64,000 nt of DNA from Meconema thalassinum (GCA_946902985.2 OX336389.2:279045527-279109526), one strand, 5' to 3'; counted from the first letter of the stretch, positions 20,974 to 32,056 are shown. Numbers and translations are program-made. Notes: generated by a model from the sequence alone, not told the origin.

Positions 20974-21193
20974 AACCGTTTCACAAGAAACAGCACATTA
21001 TGTTTATACGGGACTTAAACAACATACTAATTGCCTTGTATAATCCTTCAGCGGTCATTCTATGAGTAGGATCGAATCCTCACGCAGCCAGTTGGCATTT
21101 GACGGTGCGCAAATGCGAGGGCGTTTAAGATCCCCTTCAGGGCAAAATTCCTGCACTATAAAATCTGCAATAGTTAAGTGACATGGAAAGCAA

Positions 21194-21270
<77 letters not shown>

Positions 21271-21591
21271 TAAAGAGGGCTGAGCGTAGGGCGGCTAATG
21301 CCTCCTACCACAGATTAGCGGTGGCAATCAGCGGGTTGTAGGGCTATAGTTAGTCGGGGTAATCAATGGCAATTGAAGCTTAACTACTTTTATAACAGTG
21401 ATAATGATGATGATGATGATGATGATGATAAGAATTGCATTGGAATATTACAAGTCCTAGTTGAAGTGTTGCCTAAGTATTTTATCAGTAGAAGCTTTTA
21501 AGTCTGTAAACACGGGCGTGTCCAATTAGATCGGGCAAGGAGGAACAATTAATTTCCTAGTGCCTGTAATGAATGCTTGAATAACTGTTTT
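20974..21591. other. No gene; (ATT)n microsatellite 21194-21269 and (GAT)n 21402-21430
   Basis: 20974-21018 is the tail of the ORF split by the hAT. 21060-21170 looks like a SINE head region (ATCGAATCCTCACGCAGC). An ATT repeat of about 75 bases follows. The rest shows no recognised feature. Confidence 0.6.
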
Positions 21592-21955
21592 TTAATCGCT
21601 TAACTTTCCACCTCGGACTCTGCCAGGGATCATTCCTCTACCGTCGCATGGACGGTGTTTGGGAGCTGAACACACTTTTTCAGCAGATACACCTGGGGAT
21701 GGTGACAGGTTGATCGCCCAGGCGACCGCTAACTTGGGTCTAATTAAGGAAGGGTCAGGGAGGGGATTTTGGAAGGAAGTTGGCCGTGGACCTGTTGAAG
21801 GGAACCACCCCGGCATTTGCCTGGTGGTGAGAATGGGAAACTACGAAAACCATCTTGAGGATGGTCGATGTGAGATTCGAATTCATGCTCTCCCAATGCC
21901 AGCGATGTGCGGGGTACCGCGTTTGACTCTCGGCCACCGTGGCCGGCAGTGTTTT
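21592..21955 (-). mobile_element. SINE family 4, minus strand
   Basis: Plus-strand landmarks: GGCATTTGCCTGGTGGTGAG (central domain), ATTCGAATTCATGC (B-box complement) and TTGACTCTCGGCCACCG (A-box complement). Matches the copy at 4946-5300 in reverse orientation. Confidence 0.82.
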
Positions 21956-22071
21956 ATTAAGTGTATAAATTAATAATTCGCGAATTTATTACAAGTACTA
22001 ATAAATTAATTGTTCCTTCCTGCCCATTCTAATTGGGTCCACTCGTGTTGACCCACTGAATAGCTTCTAGA

Positions 22072-22330
22072 ACACCCGTGGTGTAGGGGTAGCGTGTGTG
22101 CCTCGCAGTAGGAGGCCCCGGGTTTGATTCCCGGCTCCGTCAGGGATTTTAGAAACTGACGTGAGGGCTGGAACGGGGTGCACACAGCCTCGTGAGGACA
22201 ATATTGAGTAGCTGTCGGACACTGAGGTAGCGCACTGGTCATGGAGACCAAGATTAAACGCCAGGCGTCACCCCATAATCTGCAGGCCAAATGGCTGGAC
22301 AGCGGTCGCTTGGTAGGCCTAGGCCCATCA
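22072..22330 (+). mobile_element. SINE family 2, plus strand
   Basis: Head: CCCGTGGTGTAGGGGTAGCG (A-box-like) and GGTTTGATTCC (B box). The body includes CTGACGTGAGGGCTGGAAC and the end GCGGTCGCTTGGTAGGCC. Compare 4081-4940, where the same end is interrupted by a MITE. Confidence 0.85.
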
Positions 22331-22760
22331 TAGGGTTTGGTTTGATTTTAATACAGTAGGAATAGATGAATTTAGAAACTGAAATGATGGCTGCAACAGG
22401 GGTGCACTCAACCTCATGAGGGGCCTAACATTTAGGTTATCGTCCCCTAATGGTTTAGGTGTCATTACAAAATGATGATGGTTGATAAACTGCAACTAAA
22501 GCTAACTTACCAACTAGAAGAAGAAAAGGACGAAAGAATGGAATAAGGGAAAGAAAGACAGGGAAAGGAAATGCCCTCAAACCTCGAAGTATGAGGACTG
22601 AGAGACTCGCAAAGAAGTAGAGCCATCAAAGGCAGATAGGAAAAGGAAACAGGGGAGGATCCACCCCAAAGGCAATGGAAAAAACAAGTATTTCCGCGAA
22701 GAACGAAATACCCTATTTTCATATATTCACTGGCCATTTCTATTAAAACCTTTCATATTA
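22331..22760. mobile_element. Interspersed repeat family 6 (copy)
   Basis: GGGGCCTAACATTTAGGTTATCG-type text and TAATGGTTTAGGTG, GATGATG, then GGAAATGCCCTCAAACC and GGGGAGGATCCACCCC match 45150-45480 in the same order. 22761-23150 beyond it shows nothing recognisable. Confidence 0.6.
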
Positions 22761-23944
22761 AAAGGCGTTTCCATGAGATACACAAAATAGCTTTTGGTAC
22801 ACGACCTGGGTCACCACCAACACCATTACAATGGGAAGTTATTCGCTAGAATATAGCCTATAGCTTTCAGTATCGGTGAATAAGACTCCTCCCGCGAGAT
22901 GGCACCTTTCTGTAAGGAACCACGGGAGTAAATTATTATAGAAAGTCAAATGATTTTTAAACGTAAGCTACATAATTTAGTGCCATTTAGATAATGATTG
23001 TTGTCATATCCCAGCATACCAATCTTCTCCTCAATCACCTGAAAATGATTCGAGAAATAAAAAATAAGGTTTTAAAATTTAGAACTGATGCATCTTGAAT
23101 GTTTGAAAACAATTGAACATCATTAGATGTCTCTACAATAAGCTCTGAATAAAGATTCGATGTGCTATGTTTCTTTGCACTCGGGTGATTGGATCGCCAG
23201 AAATGTTATTTTAAATATTTGAAAATCACATGGCCGCTATGATGTTCTTGTGCGTCTCAGGATTAGTGAAAGTCACTTATTTGTCCTTACGTATAAGTTC
23301 TCTAACACAAAAATCCTCTAACACACTTCAAAATTTAATTTTGATTGCTTAAATAGGTGAAAATATATTATGTGGACGCTATACTGGATTATTCTATATC
23401 CTACAGTATATATTCTACAGAATTACAGTAGCCTATATGCCAGAAGATAGGAATATTTTAGTCGTGGCTCATTATATCAACGTACATTTCCGTCACTTGT
23501 TTAGGTCACGAGAAATATAAATGTGTTTTAGTTTTAATTTATCACAGCCGCTATTTTTAAGTTCTCATAGAAATTGAATTAAATTAGACAAGTATATGTT
23601 AAGCCTTGTATGATGACTTTCCGCGCTATCACAGCGCTCGGATGATTGAGTCGCGATAAATATCCATTTAAATATTTAAATGTCGCGTCGCCACCATGTT
23701 GGATATGTGTACATCAGGTTATTGAAAGTCCCATAGGTGAACTTATGTTAATAGTCTCTATCAACATACACAAAGTCAGATTGATTGCTGTAATAGTTTC
23801 GCAGATATTAAGAACCGTCTAAATATTCGCATGACTGGCATGTTGGATTGTTTTATATGTAGGCCATAGAGTTATGTTCCGTTAGATGAAGATTCTTGGC
23901 TAGGTTTATTTTTCAAACGTTCACTTCAATCGCATGATTGTTTC

Positions 23945-24075
23945 CCGGTCAATACAAGTGAGATTTTCTATGTGAAATGCCATATCCTGTGGTTCGGATT
24001 CCACGTAAAATGAGGTCCCATGGCTCATGATCGCACGATTAACGACCACGGAAAACTACAAGCTTCCTTTCTTTC
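23945..24075 (+). mobile_element. SINE family 7 fragment
   Basis: Body phrases CCGGTCAATACAAGTGAG, GGTTCGGATTCCACGT and TTAACGACCACG match the reverse complement of 48279-48465. The head is missing. Confidence 0.6.
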
Positions 24076-24097
24076 CTTCCAATCGCATGATTAGGAC

Positions 24098-24916
24098 CAG
24101 TGTTGCCAAATCTTGAAATGGGAAAGAACTAAACCCTATGCTTTAAAACACCAGAAAAGCTCCAGCTGGACTCTATGATTCAAAACACTAGAAAAACACC
24201 AAAAATTATAAATATATAAACGGATTTTTACTTACATTCATTTCATTAAAAAGCGTTTTCTTCATTTGCGGAGCCTGCTACCGCTATTACATTTTTAGAG
24301 CATGAAGGCGTAGTACTGCTGTAGCTCTGCATACTTCCGATTTTGGCCACTATTACATCCTTCGGAAGTTCGTAGTCGTGATAGCATTTTCCCTCTCTTC
24401 TTAGTCCAAATCGCACACACAGAATGGAATGCAATTTTTGAACTTTCATTCGATTTCTTTGCTTTGTTTTCACCAATTAAACTTGGCTAAACACTCTCCC
24501 TACATCTGCATTAGAGTAAGGGAGCGAAAGTACATAAACTGCCTTCGCATGAAACTGGGAAATCCCCTGTACAAGTGCACTTGCACTGAGCTCTGCATGT
24601 TGCGCTTACTTTGCACTTATGCACGCGAATGAGAATTTCAGGGACTTCCCTTGTTGGAGTGTTGATCTTGACACGTGTAAGGCTGAACATTGCCTATCTT
24701 AATTGATCTTTATTAAAACTATTACATGGCTTCCGGAATTTACTTATTTGTCATAGGAGACAATTTCATGGAAAAGTCCGTTAAGCACCAGATTTGGCAC
24801 TGGGTTTATTGAAATAACACCAGTGTTTTGCTATGGCGCTATTAGAACATTTCTGGCACCAGACGAACTTCAGAAACACCAGATCTGGTGTTAAAAACAC
24901 CAAATTGGCAACACTG
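24098..24916. mobile_element. hAT-type MITE with CAGTGTTGCCAA termini
   Basis: TIRs are CAGTGTTGCCAA at the left and its inverse TTGGCAACACTG at the right. The flanks ATTAGGAC (24090-24097) and ATTAAGAC (24917-24924) are an 8-bp TSD with one mismatch. Repeated AAAACACCAGA-like phrases occur near both ends. No transposase is recognised; a short minus-strand ORF at 24246-24476 is unassigned. Confidence 0.82.
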
Positions 24917-25429
24917 ATTAAGACACAATTTTTTTATTTTTATTTTATTTTTACAGCCTCCATCTTGCCTTCCTGACAACAATTGAATTGATGCCAGTAG
25001 ATTTAATACACATTCACTGTACCATGCTTCACTGAGCTCTGGTGATTAGATTGCGAGAGAAAAGCTCATTTAAATATTTTAACTTCGCTTGGCTGCCATG
25101 TTGCTTTTGTACTTAACATGTTCTTAAGCACCACATAGCTTCGTCCTCAATGTCAAGGTGATATCACGGATAGTTTCGGAGATATAGAATGCCGGTGAAA
25201 TATTGTGCGTGGCCGCCAAGTTGGATTGGTGAAATGTATTTATATTTTAAAGGCACGGTCGGGGTCGGACTAAATAGAACTATGTCTCTGCCGAAACTCA
25301 TTGAGATCGCTATAGCCGTATATATTTTTATAGGGACATACACACATACGCACGGACAAAATATGATTTCATAAACCTATTTTTTCATATATAATGAAAA
25401 TGGGCTAATGAGTGAAAACGGACCCTGCT

Positions 25430-25850
25430 CAGGAATTCATTGGGGTCGCCAACTCTCGAGCTAACCAGCCATGAACGCTTGAAGGTGTAGCGCTATCCAA
25501 GGTGAACCCTAAGTGGTGGGGCTACACACACCCTACCTTCTTCAGGCCTTATGCAGAAGGCAGGATATATCATGAAAAGAAACGAAAAGGTCTGAACCCT
25601 CAAAGAATGAGGGTATCGGGAAAGATGAAATAAAATGCCGGAAATGAAATACAGCCTAGTCTAGTCCTTGGATACCCTAATACCGTCGGTGTAAGTTGAG
25701 AACAAGAGTTAACCAAGGGAGGTAAACACTAACAAGTAAGCGGAAGTAATGCTGGACTCAGCTGGACTTCCACGGTCGCCAACCCACGACCCACAAGTTG
25801 TGAGCCCCTGGCGGGTATAAATAGTAACTTAGCCAACACTAACACGAGAA
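25430..25850. mobile_element. Interspersed repeat family 6 (copy)
   Basis: Matches 45440-45990 in order: GGTCGCCAACTC, GGGGCTACACACACCCT, AGAATGAGGGTATC, ATACCCTAATACCGTCGG, GGTCGCCAACCCACG and GTGAGCCCCTGG. Confidence 0.65.
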
Positions 25851-26411
25851 TTCTAGCTACATTCAATTCATTCTACGCCGCAGGCTATTAGGAACATGGA
25901 GTGCTCGCTGTTGGCAGGATAACATCACTGCTAATGGGGTCAGCGGAAACCACCGCACCGTCACCTTCTACGCAATAATGCACGCAGCTATCTATATATT
26001 TAAAACACTAAGCTGTTTTTTGTACACACGAGATTGTGAAAACGACTTAACCGATTGGCTTCGTAAGACATTCTAACGAAAGCTCTTGGCATGCAGATTT
26101 GCAGAGTGTCTCTAAAATAAACAAATATATTACGGTATATTTTTAAATTAATATAGAAAATAGCAGAATTCTAGGCCCTCACGCATGCGCACAATCCGCT
26201 TGGGGTCATGACAAAATGGCGGTGAGAAGTCCATTAAAATGTAAGTTATTTAATAAGCTTCCATGTAATTGAAAACATACATTAACCAAGTTCTGACAAT
26301 AAAATATAATAACAGTATGTGCAACATTGATTTATTTGGATAATGAAATTGATTATTTCCTTCAAACAGCGGCTTTTGAATATAATGAAAGGCTGCGTCT
26401 GCCGCTAATCA
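25851..26411. other. No gene recognised
   Basis: Unique-looking sequence. A phrase at 26035-26080 (ACGACTTAACCGATTGGC) is reminiscent of decayed repeats elsewhere, but no feature can be delimited. Confidence 0.5.
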
Positions 26412-26488
26412 TGAGTGCGAGAGTAGCCATGTGGTTAAGGCGACTGACTGGGGTTCCTAGAAGCGCCGGTTCGATCCTAGCCCTCGCC
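26412..26488 (+). pseudogene. tRNA-Ser-like sequence, degenerate, with Pol III terminator
   Basis: AGTAGCCATGTGGTTAAGGC resembles the D-arm/A-box region of tRNA-Ser or tRNA-Leu, and GGTTCGATCC fits a B box. The outer bases GCGAGAG and CCCTCGC can pair with one mismatch as an acceptor stem, and CCA-like text follows. The T stem does not pair, so it is probably not a working tRNA. A run of 12 T lies right downstream. It may be a tRNA pseudogene or a SINE head with no body. Confidence 0.5.
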
Positions 26489-27076
26489 AGTATTTTTTTT
26501 TTTTACCACTGAAATATTGTTTAATCAAGGAGTAATAGTAAGGATTTATGTCTGTTAAAGATACTTATTTCTACATTCCCTCTAAATACGTTTTATTTTC
26601 GTTTTACCATTGCATTGCAGCATCTGATCAAAAGAGCAAACTGTTGTCCGCAGTACGCCGTTTAAATATCTGCAATCAGTTCCTATAACTGACAACAGAT
26701 GGCAGTAATTCGCCCATATAGTTCCATTAACTGACGGCAGATGGCAACACCATTGCATCGATATATTTAAAACACAAGACATGGCATGTTTTCAGGCGAT
26801 GGCAAATTATAAAGGAGGGGAATGTTTAAGAAGGGAAAAGTTGAGGAACATTAACCGACAGTTGAATGTGTAGGCTAGGTTGTTTATGTACCTTAATATT
26901 GCAATTTCTTCCCAATGCTTCGGTGGTCAAGTTATTAGCGTCCTAGACTAAAAGTTATAATTATGCATCGTCGATATACTCTTAAATTATTAAAGAAAAA
27001 AGTAGTTTTCCAGGCACTCGCGCGTCTCCACAATTGCTTTCGCCATGAGAGACACTTGGCAAATATAATTCGTTTG
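26489..27076. other. No gene; small direct repeat of GACxxCAGATGGCA
   Basis: 26683-26760 holds two copies of a 50-base unit containing TAACTGACAACAGATGGCAG and TAACTGACGGCAGATGGCAA. Nothing else is recognised. Confidence 0.5.
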
Positions 27077-27440
27077 AAGGACTCCGACATCTTGGTCACT
27101 CAGCCCCGTGTACTTGGGTGTGTATGTGTGAAATTTTCTCTGATAACCTGTGTTATTGTGATGGCTGTATTACTGTGTGTATTTGTAATTAAGGTGGTAA
27201 ATGGCAAGGAGACGGCCAAGGCCTTAAGTTAGGAACCATCCCGGTATTTGCCTTAAGTGGAAGTGGGAACCCACGGAAAACCACATCCAAGATTGTCGAG
27301 GTGGGAATTAAACCTTCCTCTTCTTAGTTATACCTCAAGAGACTGAATGTACCCCGATTTTGCCCTGAGACCAGAATTAAATTTCTTGGCAGAGCAGGAA
27401 ATGTAACCCGGGTCTCCGGGGCGACAGACAAGAATAGGTG
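27077..27440 (-). mobile_element. SINE family 1, minus strand
   Basis: Plus-strand landmarks in order: CCGACATCTTGGTCACTC, CCGTGTACTTGGGTGTG, CCGGTATTTGCCTTAAGTGG, GGAAACCCACGG-like text, CCAGAATTAAATTTCTTGG and AATGTAACCCGGGTC. A decayed head is at the right. Confidence 0.78.
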
Positions 27441-28045
27441 GGCCTCCATGTGTTAATACGATTTTTGACATGCACGGGACATAGAATTCAAAAACTGCCT
27501 CCATTAGGGTGACTATCGAAGTGAGTATTGAGTATAGGCCTATGGTCATTCCAGTAGTTGGTGAAGTGATTCTATGTTCCCCTGCAAAATGTACTGCCAT
27601 AACCTATAACAGGTGATGGAAATTGCTTATTTAGAGCAGTTTCGTACTGTTTATAACAAAATGAAGAACGTCATTCTGAGCTGCGTTTTCAAGCTATTGC
27701 AAAAAAATCGCTGGCAGGAACAATTATAAGGAATTTATTTTAAGCGATCAGTCTCATCGCATTCTCCTCACCAGCCAACTTGAGTATGAAAGTCTCTGGA
27801 CGGTCATGTTGAACTTCATTGTATAAGACAATTGTTTAATGATTATTTGTTTAGAGTACTGAGTCTAACTACGTAGTTGATTTCGGCAATGGAAGTATTA
27901 TTTGCCATTTAATATTTAGCGGCTCAGTTATTACAGGACACTATAGTGTTATCGAATAATACGAAGCCACATTTAAAATCCAATATAAATAGGCCATTTC
28001 AGAAACAATTCCAAATATTATGCAATACAGTGTACTGTAAGGTCC
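27441..28045. other. No gene recognised
   Basis: No motif or repeat I can name. It is immediately upstream of the Helitron relic and may contain more of it in decayed form. Confidence 0.45.
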
Positions 28046-28658
28046 TTGACGATCAAATGTGAACATTGTTCTATATTGTATTTCTCTTGCGTAAAATCTA
28101 TGCGTGGTTACTTTGGTCTTAACTGTTGTGAGGGTAAAATTGATCTGCTGGAATATAAAATATTCGCCAAGCTGCAACAATGTAATGATATTAATTTAAA
28201 AGTCATTGAACTTATATCCAGTAGTTCAAACACATACATCAGCGTTAACAGATTGGATACTGAAGATGAAAGCCAGCTACTTCATTTCCCTATTATTGAA
28301 TTTTTCAATTCCTTGGAATTAAGAGATTCGCCTCCACATACTTCGAACGTTTAAGCCGTAGATATGCTTCTTAGAAATCTGAACGTTTCCCAAGGACTCA
28401 TATATGGTAATATATTAATTGTAAGAAATCGCTTGGATTCGGATATAATAGGTGCAGTAATATTAGGCAGAGAGCTCAAATCCTACGACTTGATTTAACA
28501 CCTTCCGATAAAACACTTACAGGTACAGTACATTTTCTTTTAATAGGCAACAATGTCCTATTCGCTCGGCCTACTTTATCAAAATCAATCAAGCTCAAGG
28601 AGAAACTCTTGAACGTATTGGGCTATTTACCTCATCACGTTTTCAGTCATGACCAGCA
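28046..28658 (+). pseudogene. Helitron Rep/helicase relic (zinc-finger start joined to Pif1-like C-terminus)
   Basis: CEHCSILYFSC then FGLNCCEGKIDL matches the cysteine-rich N-terminal part of Helitron proteins (C-x2-C ... CC-x-GK). It is followed directly by helicase C-terminal text: FPIIEFFNSLELRDSPPH, then after a stop MLLRNLNVSQGLIYGN and INQAQGETLER, ending FSHDQQ at the TSD. The Rep HUH nuclease and most of the helicase are missing between residue 40 and the helicase C-terminus, so there is a large internal deletion. Helitrons move by rolling-circle replication using Rep and helicase. Stops and shifts near 28354, 28497 and 28545 confirm a relic. Confidence 0.72.
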
Positions 28659-30413
28659 GGATAGTGAAGGTGCAAAAAAGGTCCTGTTTGGGATGGTAAA
28701 GAATAAGAGGCGGAAGGATCCTACGGATTATGTTAGAATGGTGAACAAAAGGGGACAAGAGATAGAAAATAGGGAAGAACTGAAGAAAATGTGGAAAGAA
28801 TATTTTGAAGAACTCCTGAACCCAAATGGAAACCACGGCGAGGAGGAAGAAGTCGGGGAAGAGGTACAGTAGATGAACTGCAAACAAAAAGGACTTAACA
28901 TGGAAAGAAGTGGAAGATGCAGTGAGGAAGATGAAAGGAGGGAAGGCACCGGGTGTGGATGAGATGAGTGTGGAGATGGTGAGAGCAGCAGGAGAGGTGG
29001 GGATACAATGGTTGTACCAAGTGATGAAGACAGCATGGAAGGAAAGGAAGACCCCAGAGGACTGGAAAAAGGGAATAATTGTCCCGATCTTCAAGAAAGG
29101 TAGTAGAACAGAATGCAGAAACTAACGGGGAATAACACTGATGAGTCATTGTGCAAAGTTGTTTGAGAAAGTTTTGGAAAGGAGAATTAGGACAAGGATA
29201 GAAGGAGGGATGAGGGAAGAACAACATGGCTTCAGATCAGGAAGGTCCACAGTGGATTTGATTTTTGCTGTAAGGCAGTTACAAGAACAGCACTATGAGT
29301 ATGGAACAGATCTACTGATGGCCTTCCTGGAAATTGAGAAAGCATATGACAGTGTATGCAGAAACAAAGTATGGAAGTCCCTGGAGGATAGAGGAATATA
29401 AAAATGGACTATAAGGAAGATAAAGGAGATGTACAAGGGAAGCGTGAGCTGTGTGAAAGTGGAAGGAGAGAGATCGGACTGGTTGGAACAGAGAAACGGC
29501 CTGAAACAAGGAAGTGCACTGTCACCGTTACTTTTCATTGTGGTGATGGATGACATAATGACCCGAGTGGCACAAGTAATTGGGGAAGGAAAGATGAAAG
29601 CAATGGTGCTTGCAGATGATTTGATGATTTGGGGAAACAAGGAGGAGGAGGTACAGGAACAGTTGGACGTGTGGGAAGGAATAATACAAGGTTATGGGAT
29701 GAAATTTAGCATAAATAAGAGTGGGATGGTGATCACAACAAGGAAGAAGGAAAGAACCACAACGGGAATAACAATTGGTGGGGAACAGCCGAAGGAATTG
29801 GAGAGTTTCAAGTATCTGGGAAGCCTGATACAAGAGAATGGAAGAAACGATAGAGAAATAAATGAGCGGGGGAGACAGGCAGAAGCATTCCGGAGTAGTG
29901 TGAGAAGCATGTTATGGAGCAAGAATGTCCCTCAGAACAGCAAAAAGATCATATATCGTACTATGTCCCTATCCTGACGTATGCCTCGGAGACCTGGGTT
30001 ATGAAAGGAAGGGAGAAGAGCAAAATACAGGCCAGTGAGATGAGGTTCTTGAGAAGCAGTATTGGAGCTACAAAGATGGACAGAATAAGAAATGAGAGGA
30101 CCGGAGAATTAATGAAGGATGAACCATTACAGACTGGTATAGAGAAATCTAGACTTAGATGGTATGGACATGTAAAACGAATGGAGGAGAAGAGGATACC
30201 CAGCAGGATACACGAGACGAAGTGGGAAGGAAAGAGACCAAGAGGGAGACCGAGAGACAGGTGGCTGAAGGGGGAGGAAGAAATCGTGAAGAAGAGAGGA
30301 GAAGACTGGACAAGGGTGGAGGCTGAGAGATGGTGGGATGACAGAAGACGTTGGAGAGACTTGTGTTCCAAACAGACCCGGCCAGTGGCTGGAAACTGTG
30401 CAAGATGATGATC
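28659..30413 (+). mobile_element. LINE (second type), 30-bp TSD, inserted in Helitron coding sequence
   Basis: 28629-28658 and 30414-30443 are direct copies of a 30-bp segment with one mismatch, which belongs to the helicase frame. The 3' end is GCAAGATGATGATC, a short (GAT)n tail. The 5' end lacks an endonuclease. This family differs clearly from the LINE at 13453. Confidence 0.9.
28674..30408 (+). pseudogene. LINE reverse transcriptase, two stops and two frameshifts
   Basis: Order: N-terminal REELKKMWKEYFEELL, GGKAPGVDEMSVEMV, WKKGIIVPIFKKGS, EEQHGFRSGRSTVD, FLEIEKAYDSV (motif A, with Glu where the first catalytic Asp normally stands), NGLKQGSALSPLLF (motif B), VLADDLMIWG (motif C), FKYLGSLI, then ILTYASETWV and GKRPRGRPRDRW near the end. 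Stops are TAA at 29123-29125 and 29399-29401. Frames change near 28875 and 29955. The clade is not assigned. The D-to-E change alone would impair catalysis. Confidence 0.88.
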
Positions 30414-30438
30414 ACCTAATCACGTTTTCAGTCATGAC

Positions 30439-30546
30439 CAGCAATATGTTGCAATGCTGAGAGTGCTATCTTTTGACGCCCTTAATGTTGCAATAGTGCT
30501 AAAAAGTAATCGTACAAAGAATGTAACTTATATAAGAAGCTTCTTC
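30439..30546 (+). pseudogene. Helitron helicase C-terminus, continued after the LINE
   Basis: QYVAMLRVLSFDALNVAI and NRTKNVTY follow the second TSD copy and continue the helicase sequence that stops at FSHDQQ on the left. The pattern Q-Y-V-A-x-x-R-V-x-S-F-D-x-L-x-V is the conserved end of Pif1-type Helitron helicases. No Helitron 3' hairpin with CTRR end could be identified afterwards. Confidence 0.75.
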
Positions 30547-30836
30547 AGTAATTTTGTTTTCCATTGTCCGTCATGTTTTGACGGGTTTCATCTAGTGGCA
30601 TATTTAAGTCTATTTACTTTCAACGCGTGTAATAAGAAGAACAGTTTTAATGTTTCTCAATTAGTTAGGCAAAGAAACCAATTTAATATCATGCAGTGCC
30701 ACGTTAAGAGAATTAAGCTTCTTGAGACCTTCCCACCTTGCATAGGTAGGAAAGTAGGCCGTGAAGAATTAGTGCCAAACATTATTCTCTGCCGACATTG
30801 AGAAAATAATTCCTTTATCAACTTCTGGCCACCCCT
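30547..30836. other. No feature recognised
   Basis: An open frame continues to 30801 but has no known motif. It could be the 3' untranslated end of the Helitron. Confidence 0.4.
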
Positions 30837-31400
30837 TGGCGTAGTGGATAGTAGGTTATTCCGGACTGTCACCCCTGAGGTCCGGTGATTTCGTCTAAAT
30901 ATTGAAACATAAAAACTGTGGATGAAATCTTTAGGTGAGAAAGTGTCATCTCGAACCTACCTCACAGTATTATGAGTATAATGCAGAGTAAATTTAGTCC
31001 ACTTCTTGCTGTCGGCAGTCGCCTCGGAGGTCCGGGTTCACCGGCTCTGACAAAAAAAAAACAATTCTGGTATGAGGGCTGAAGCAGGGTCCACTCGGCC
31101 TTGTGAGGCAAGACTGAGAATAGGTGGGTTCGATTCTCATCTCAGCCATCCTGGGAGTGGTTTTCCTGGGTTTTCCGTTTTCCAGCGTCTACTCCTGGTA
31201 ATTGTCGGGATGCTCCCTAACCTACTGTAAGGCCACGGCCACCTTCTTCCCAATCATCACCTGCATTACAAATACACACTACTACTAAAGAAAACCCAAT
31301 AACACAGGTTAGCAGACAAATTCTATATGCACACACACTCACGAGTACACGGGACTATATGATCACGATGTCGCAAAGCCCCTAAATGAATTAACATCAA
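30837..31400 (+). mobile_element. SINE family 1, plus strand, with a duplicated or second tRNA-like head
   Basis: A tRNA-like head (GGCGTAGTGGATAGTAGG, GGTCCGGTGATTTCG) at 30837-30895 is followed by another B-box-like GGTCCGGGTTCACCGGC at 31030. The body has ATTCTGGTATGAGGGCTG, GGTTTTCCTGGGTTTTCCG, AATTGTCGGGATGCTCC, GGCCACGGCCACC and the 3' part ACACGGGACTATATGATC. Either two SINEs are juxtaposed or the head is compound. Confidence 0.65.
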
Positions 31401-31754
31401 GAGCCAATGTAAATAGGGGGATAGCTGACAGGAAATGATCTCGGCACCTAGGTAGCAGACGTAGCTACCCATTAGGAATGTGTGAGGAACTACAGTTAGT
31501 TTGATACCTGGCGGAGTAATAGGCCTACATTTGACCGGAATATCTCCTGAAACTGCCAACAGAATCCTGAAATATCCAAGGCATACTGCACACGCGTTGT
31601 AAGTACAGTTTTGAAGTATGAATTCATAATTAAACATTTAAGATATGTCTATTTTACTATGCTAAATTTTGGCAGTGAAAACTGGGTGTTAACGATTTCT
31701 TGTGATGGCTTAATGTTGTGTTTTCTATCCCCAAGTACTCAAATGTGTTCAGTA
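31401..31754. other. No feature recognised
   Basis: Short featureless ORFs. Nothing could be assigned. Confidence 0.45.
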
Positions 31755-32056
31755 AGTAACCCCTGGCACTACAGCCCATGAATAGCCTGGGCCCACCAAG
31801 CGACCGCTGCCCAGCCATTTGGCGTGCAGATATTGGGGTGACGCGTGGTCAGCGCATCGGGTCCCCTCGGCCATCAATATTGGTCTTCGTGACCGGGGCG
31901 CTGCCGCACTGTCAGACAGCTAATCAATTGCCCTCACGAGACTGAGTACACCCCGTTCCAGCCCTCAGTTTCTAAAATCCCTGACAGAGCCAGGAATTGA
32001 ACCCGGAGGCTCCGGCTGAGAGGCAGGCGCGCTACCCCAACACCACGGAACCGGCA
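31755..32056 (-). mobile_element. SINE family 2, minus strand (uninterrupted)
   Basis: The plus strand reads GCCCATGAATAGCCTGGGCC, CCAAGCGACCGCTGCCCAGC, then GAATTGAACCCGG (B-box complement) and CGCGCTACCCCAACACCACG (A-box complement). It is the empty-site counterpart for the MITE in the copy at 4081-4940. Confidence 0.88.

Larger units (their letters stand above)
23150..25330. repeat. Degenerate tandem repeat (about 0.46 kb unit), interrupted by a MITE
   Basis: The motif CTCGG/CTCTGGTGATTG-like, then TTTAAATATTT, then GCCGCTATGATG / GCCACCATGTTG / CTGCCATGTTGC recurs near 23178, 23634 and 25034. A second half-unit (GATTGCTTAAATAGG; GATTGCTGTAATAG; GTGATATCACGG) follows each by about 0.2 kb. 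After discounting the MITE insertion, spacing is about 456 and 573 bases. Divergence is high, so this is an old array. Confidence 0.5.

Noticed and set aside
24246..24476. 76-codon minus-strand ORF in the CAGTGTTGCCAA MITE as a transposase piece
   Set aside because: I could not match it to a hAT domain, and the element is too short to be autonomous. Left unassigned.
28727..30415. Minus-strand ORFs rich in Ser, Pro, Leu and Phe across the LINE
   Set aside because: They are antisense shadows of the purine-rich RT coding strand, with no motif of their own.
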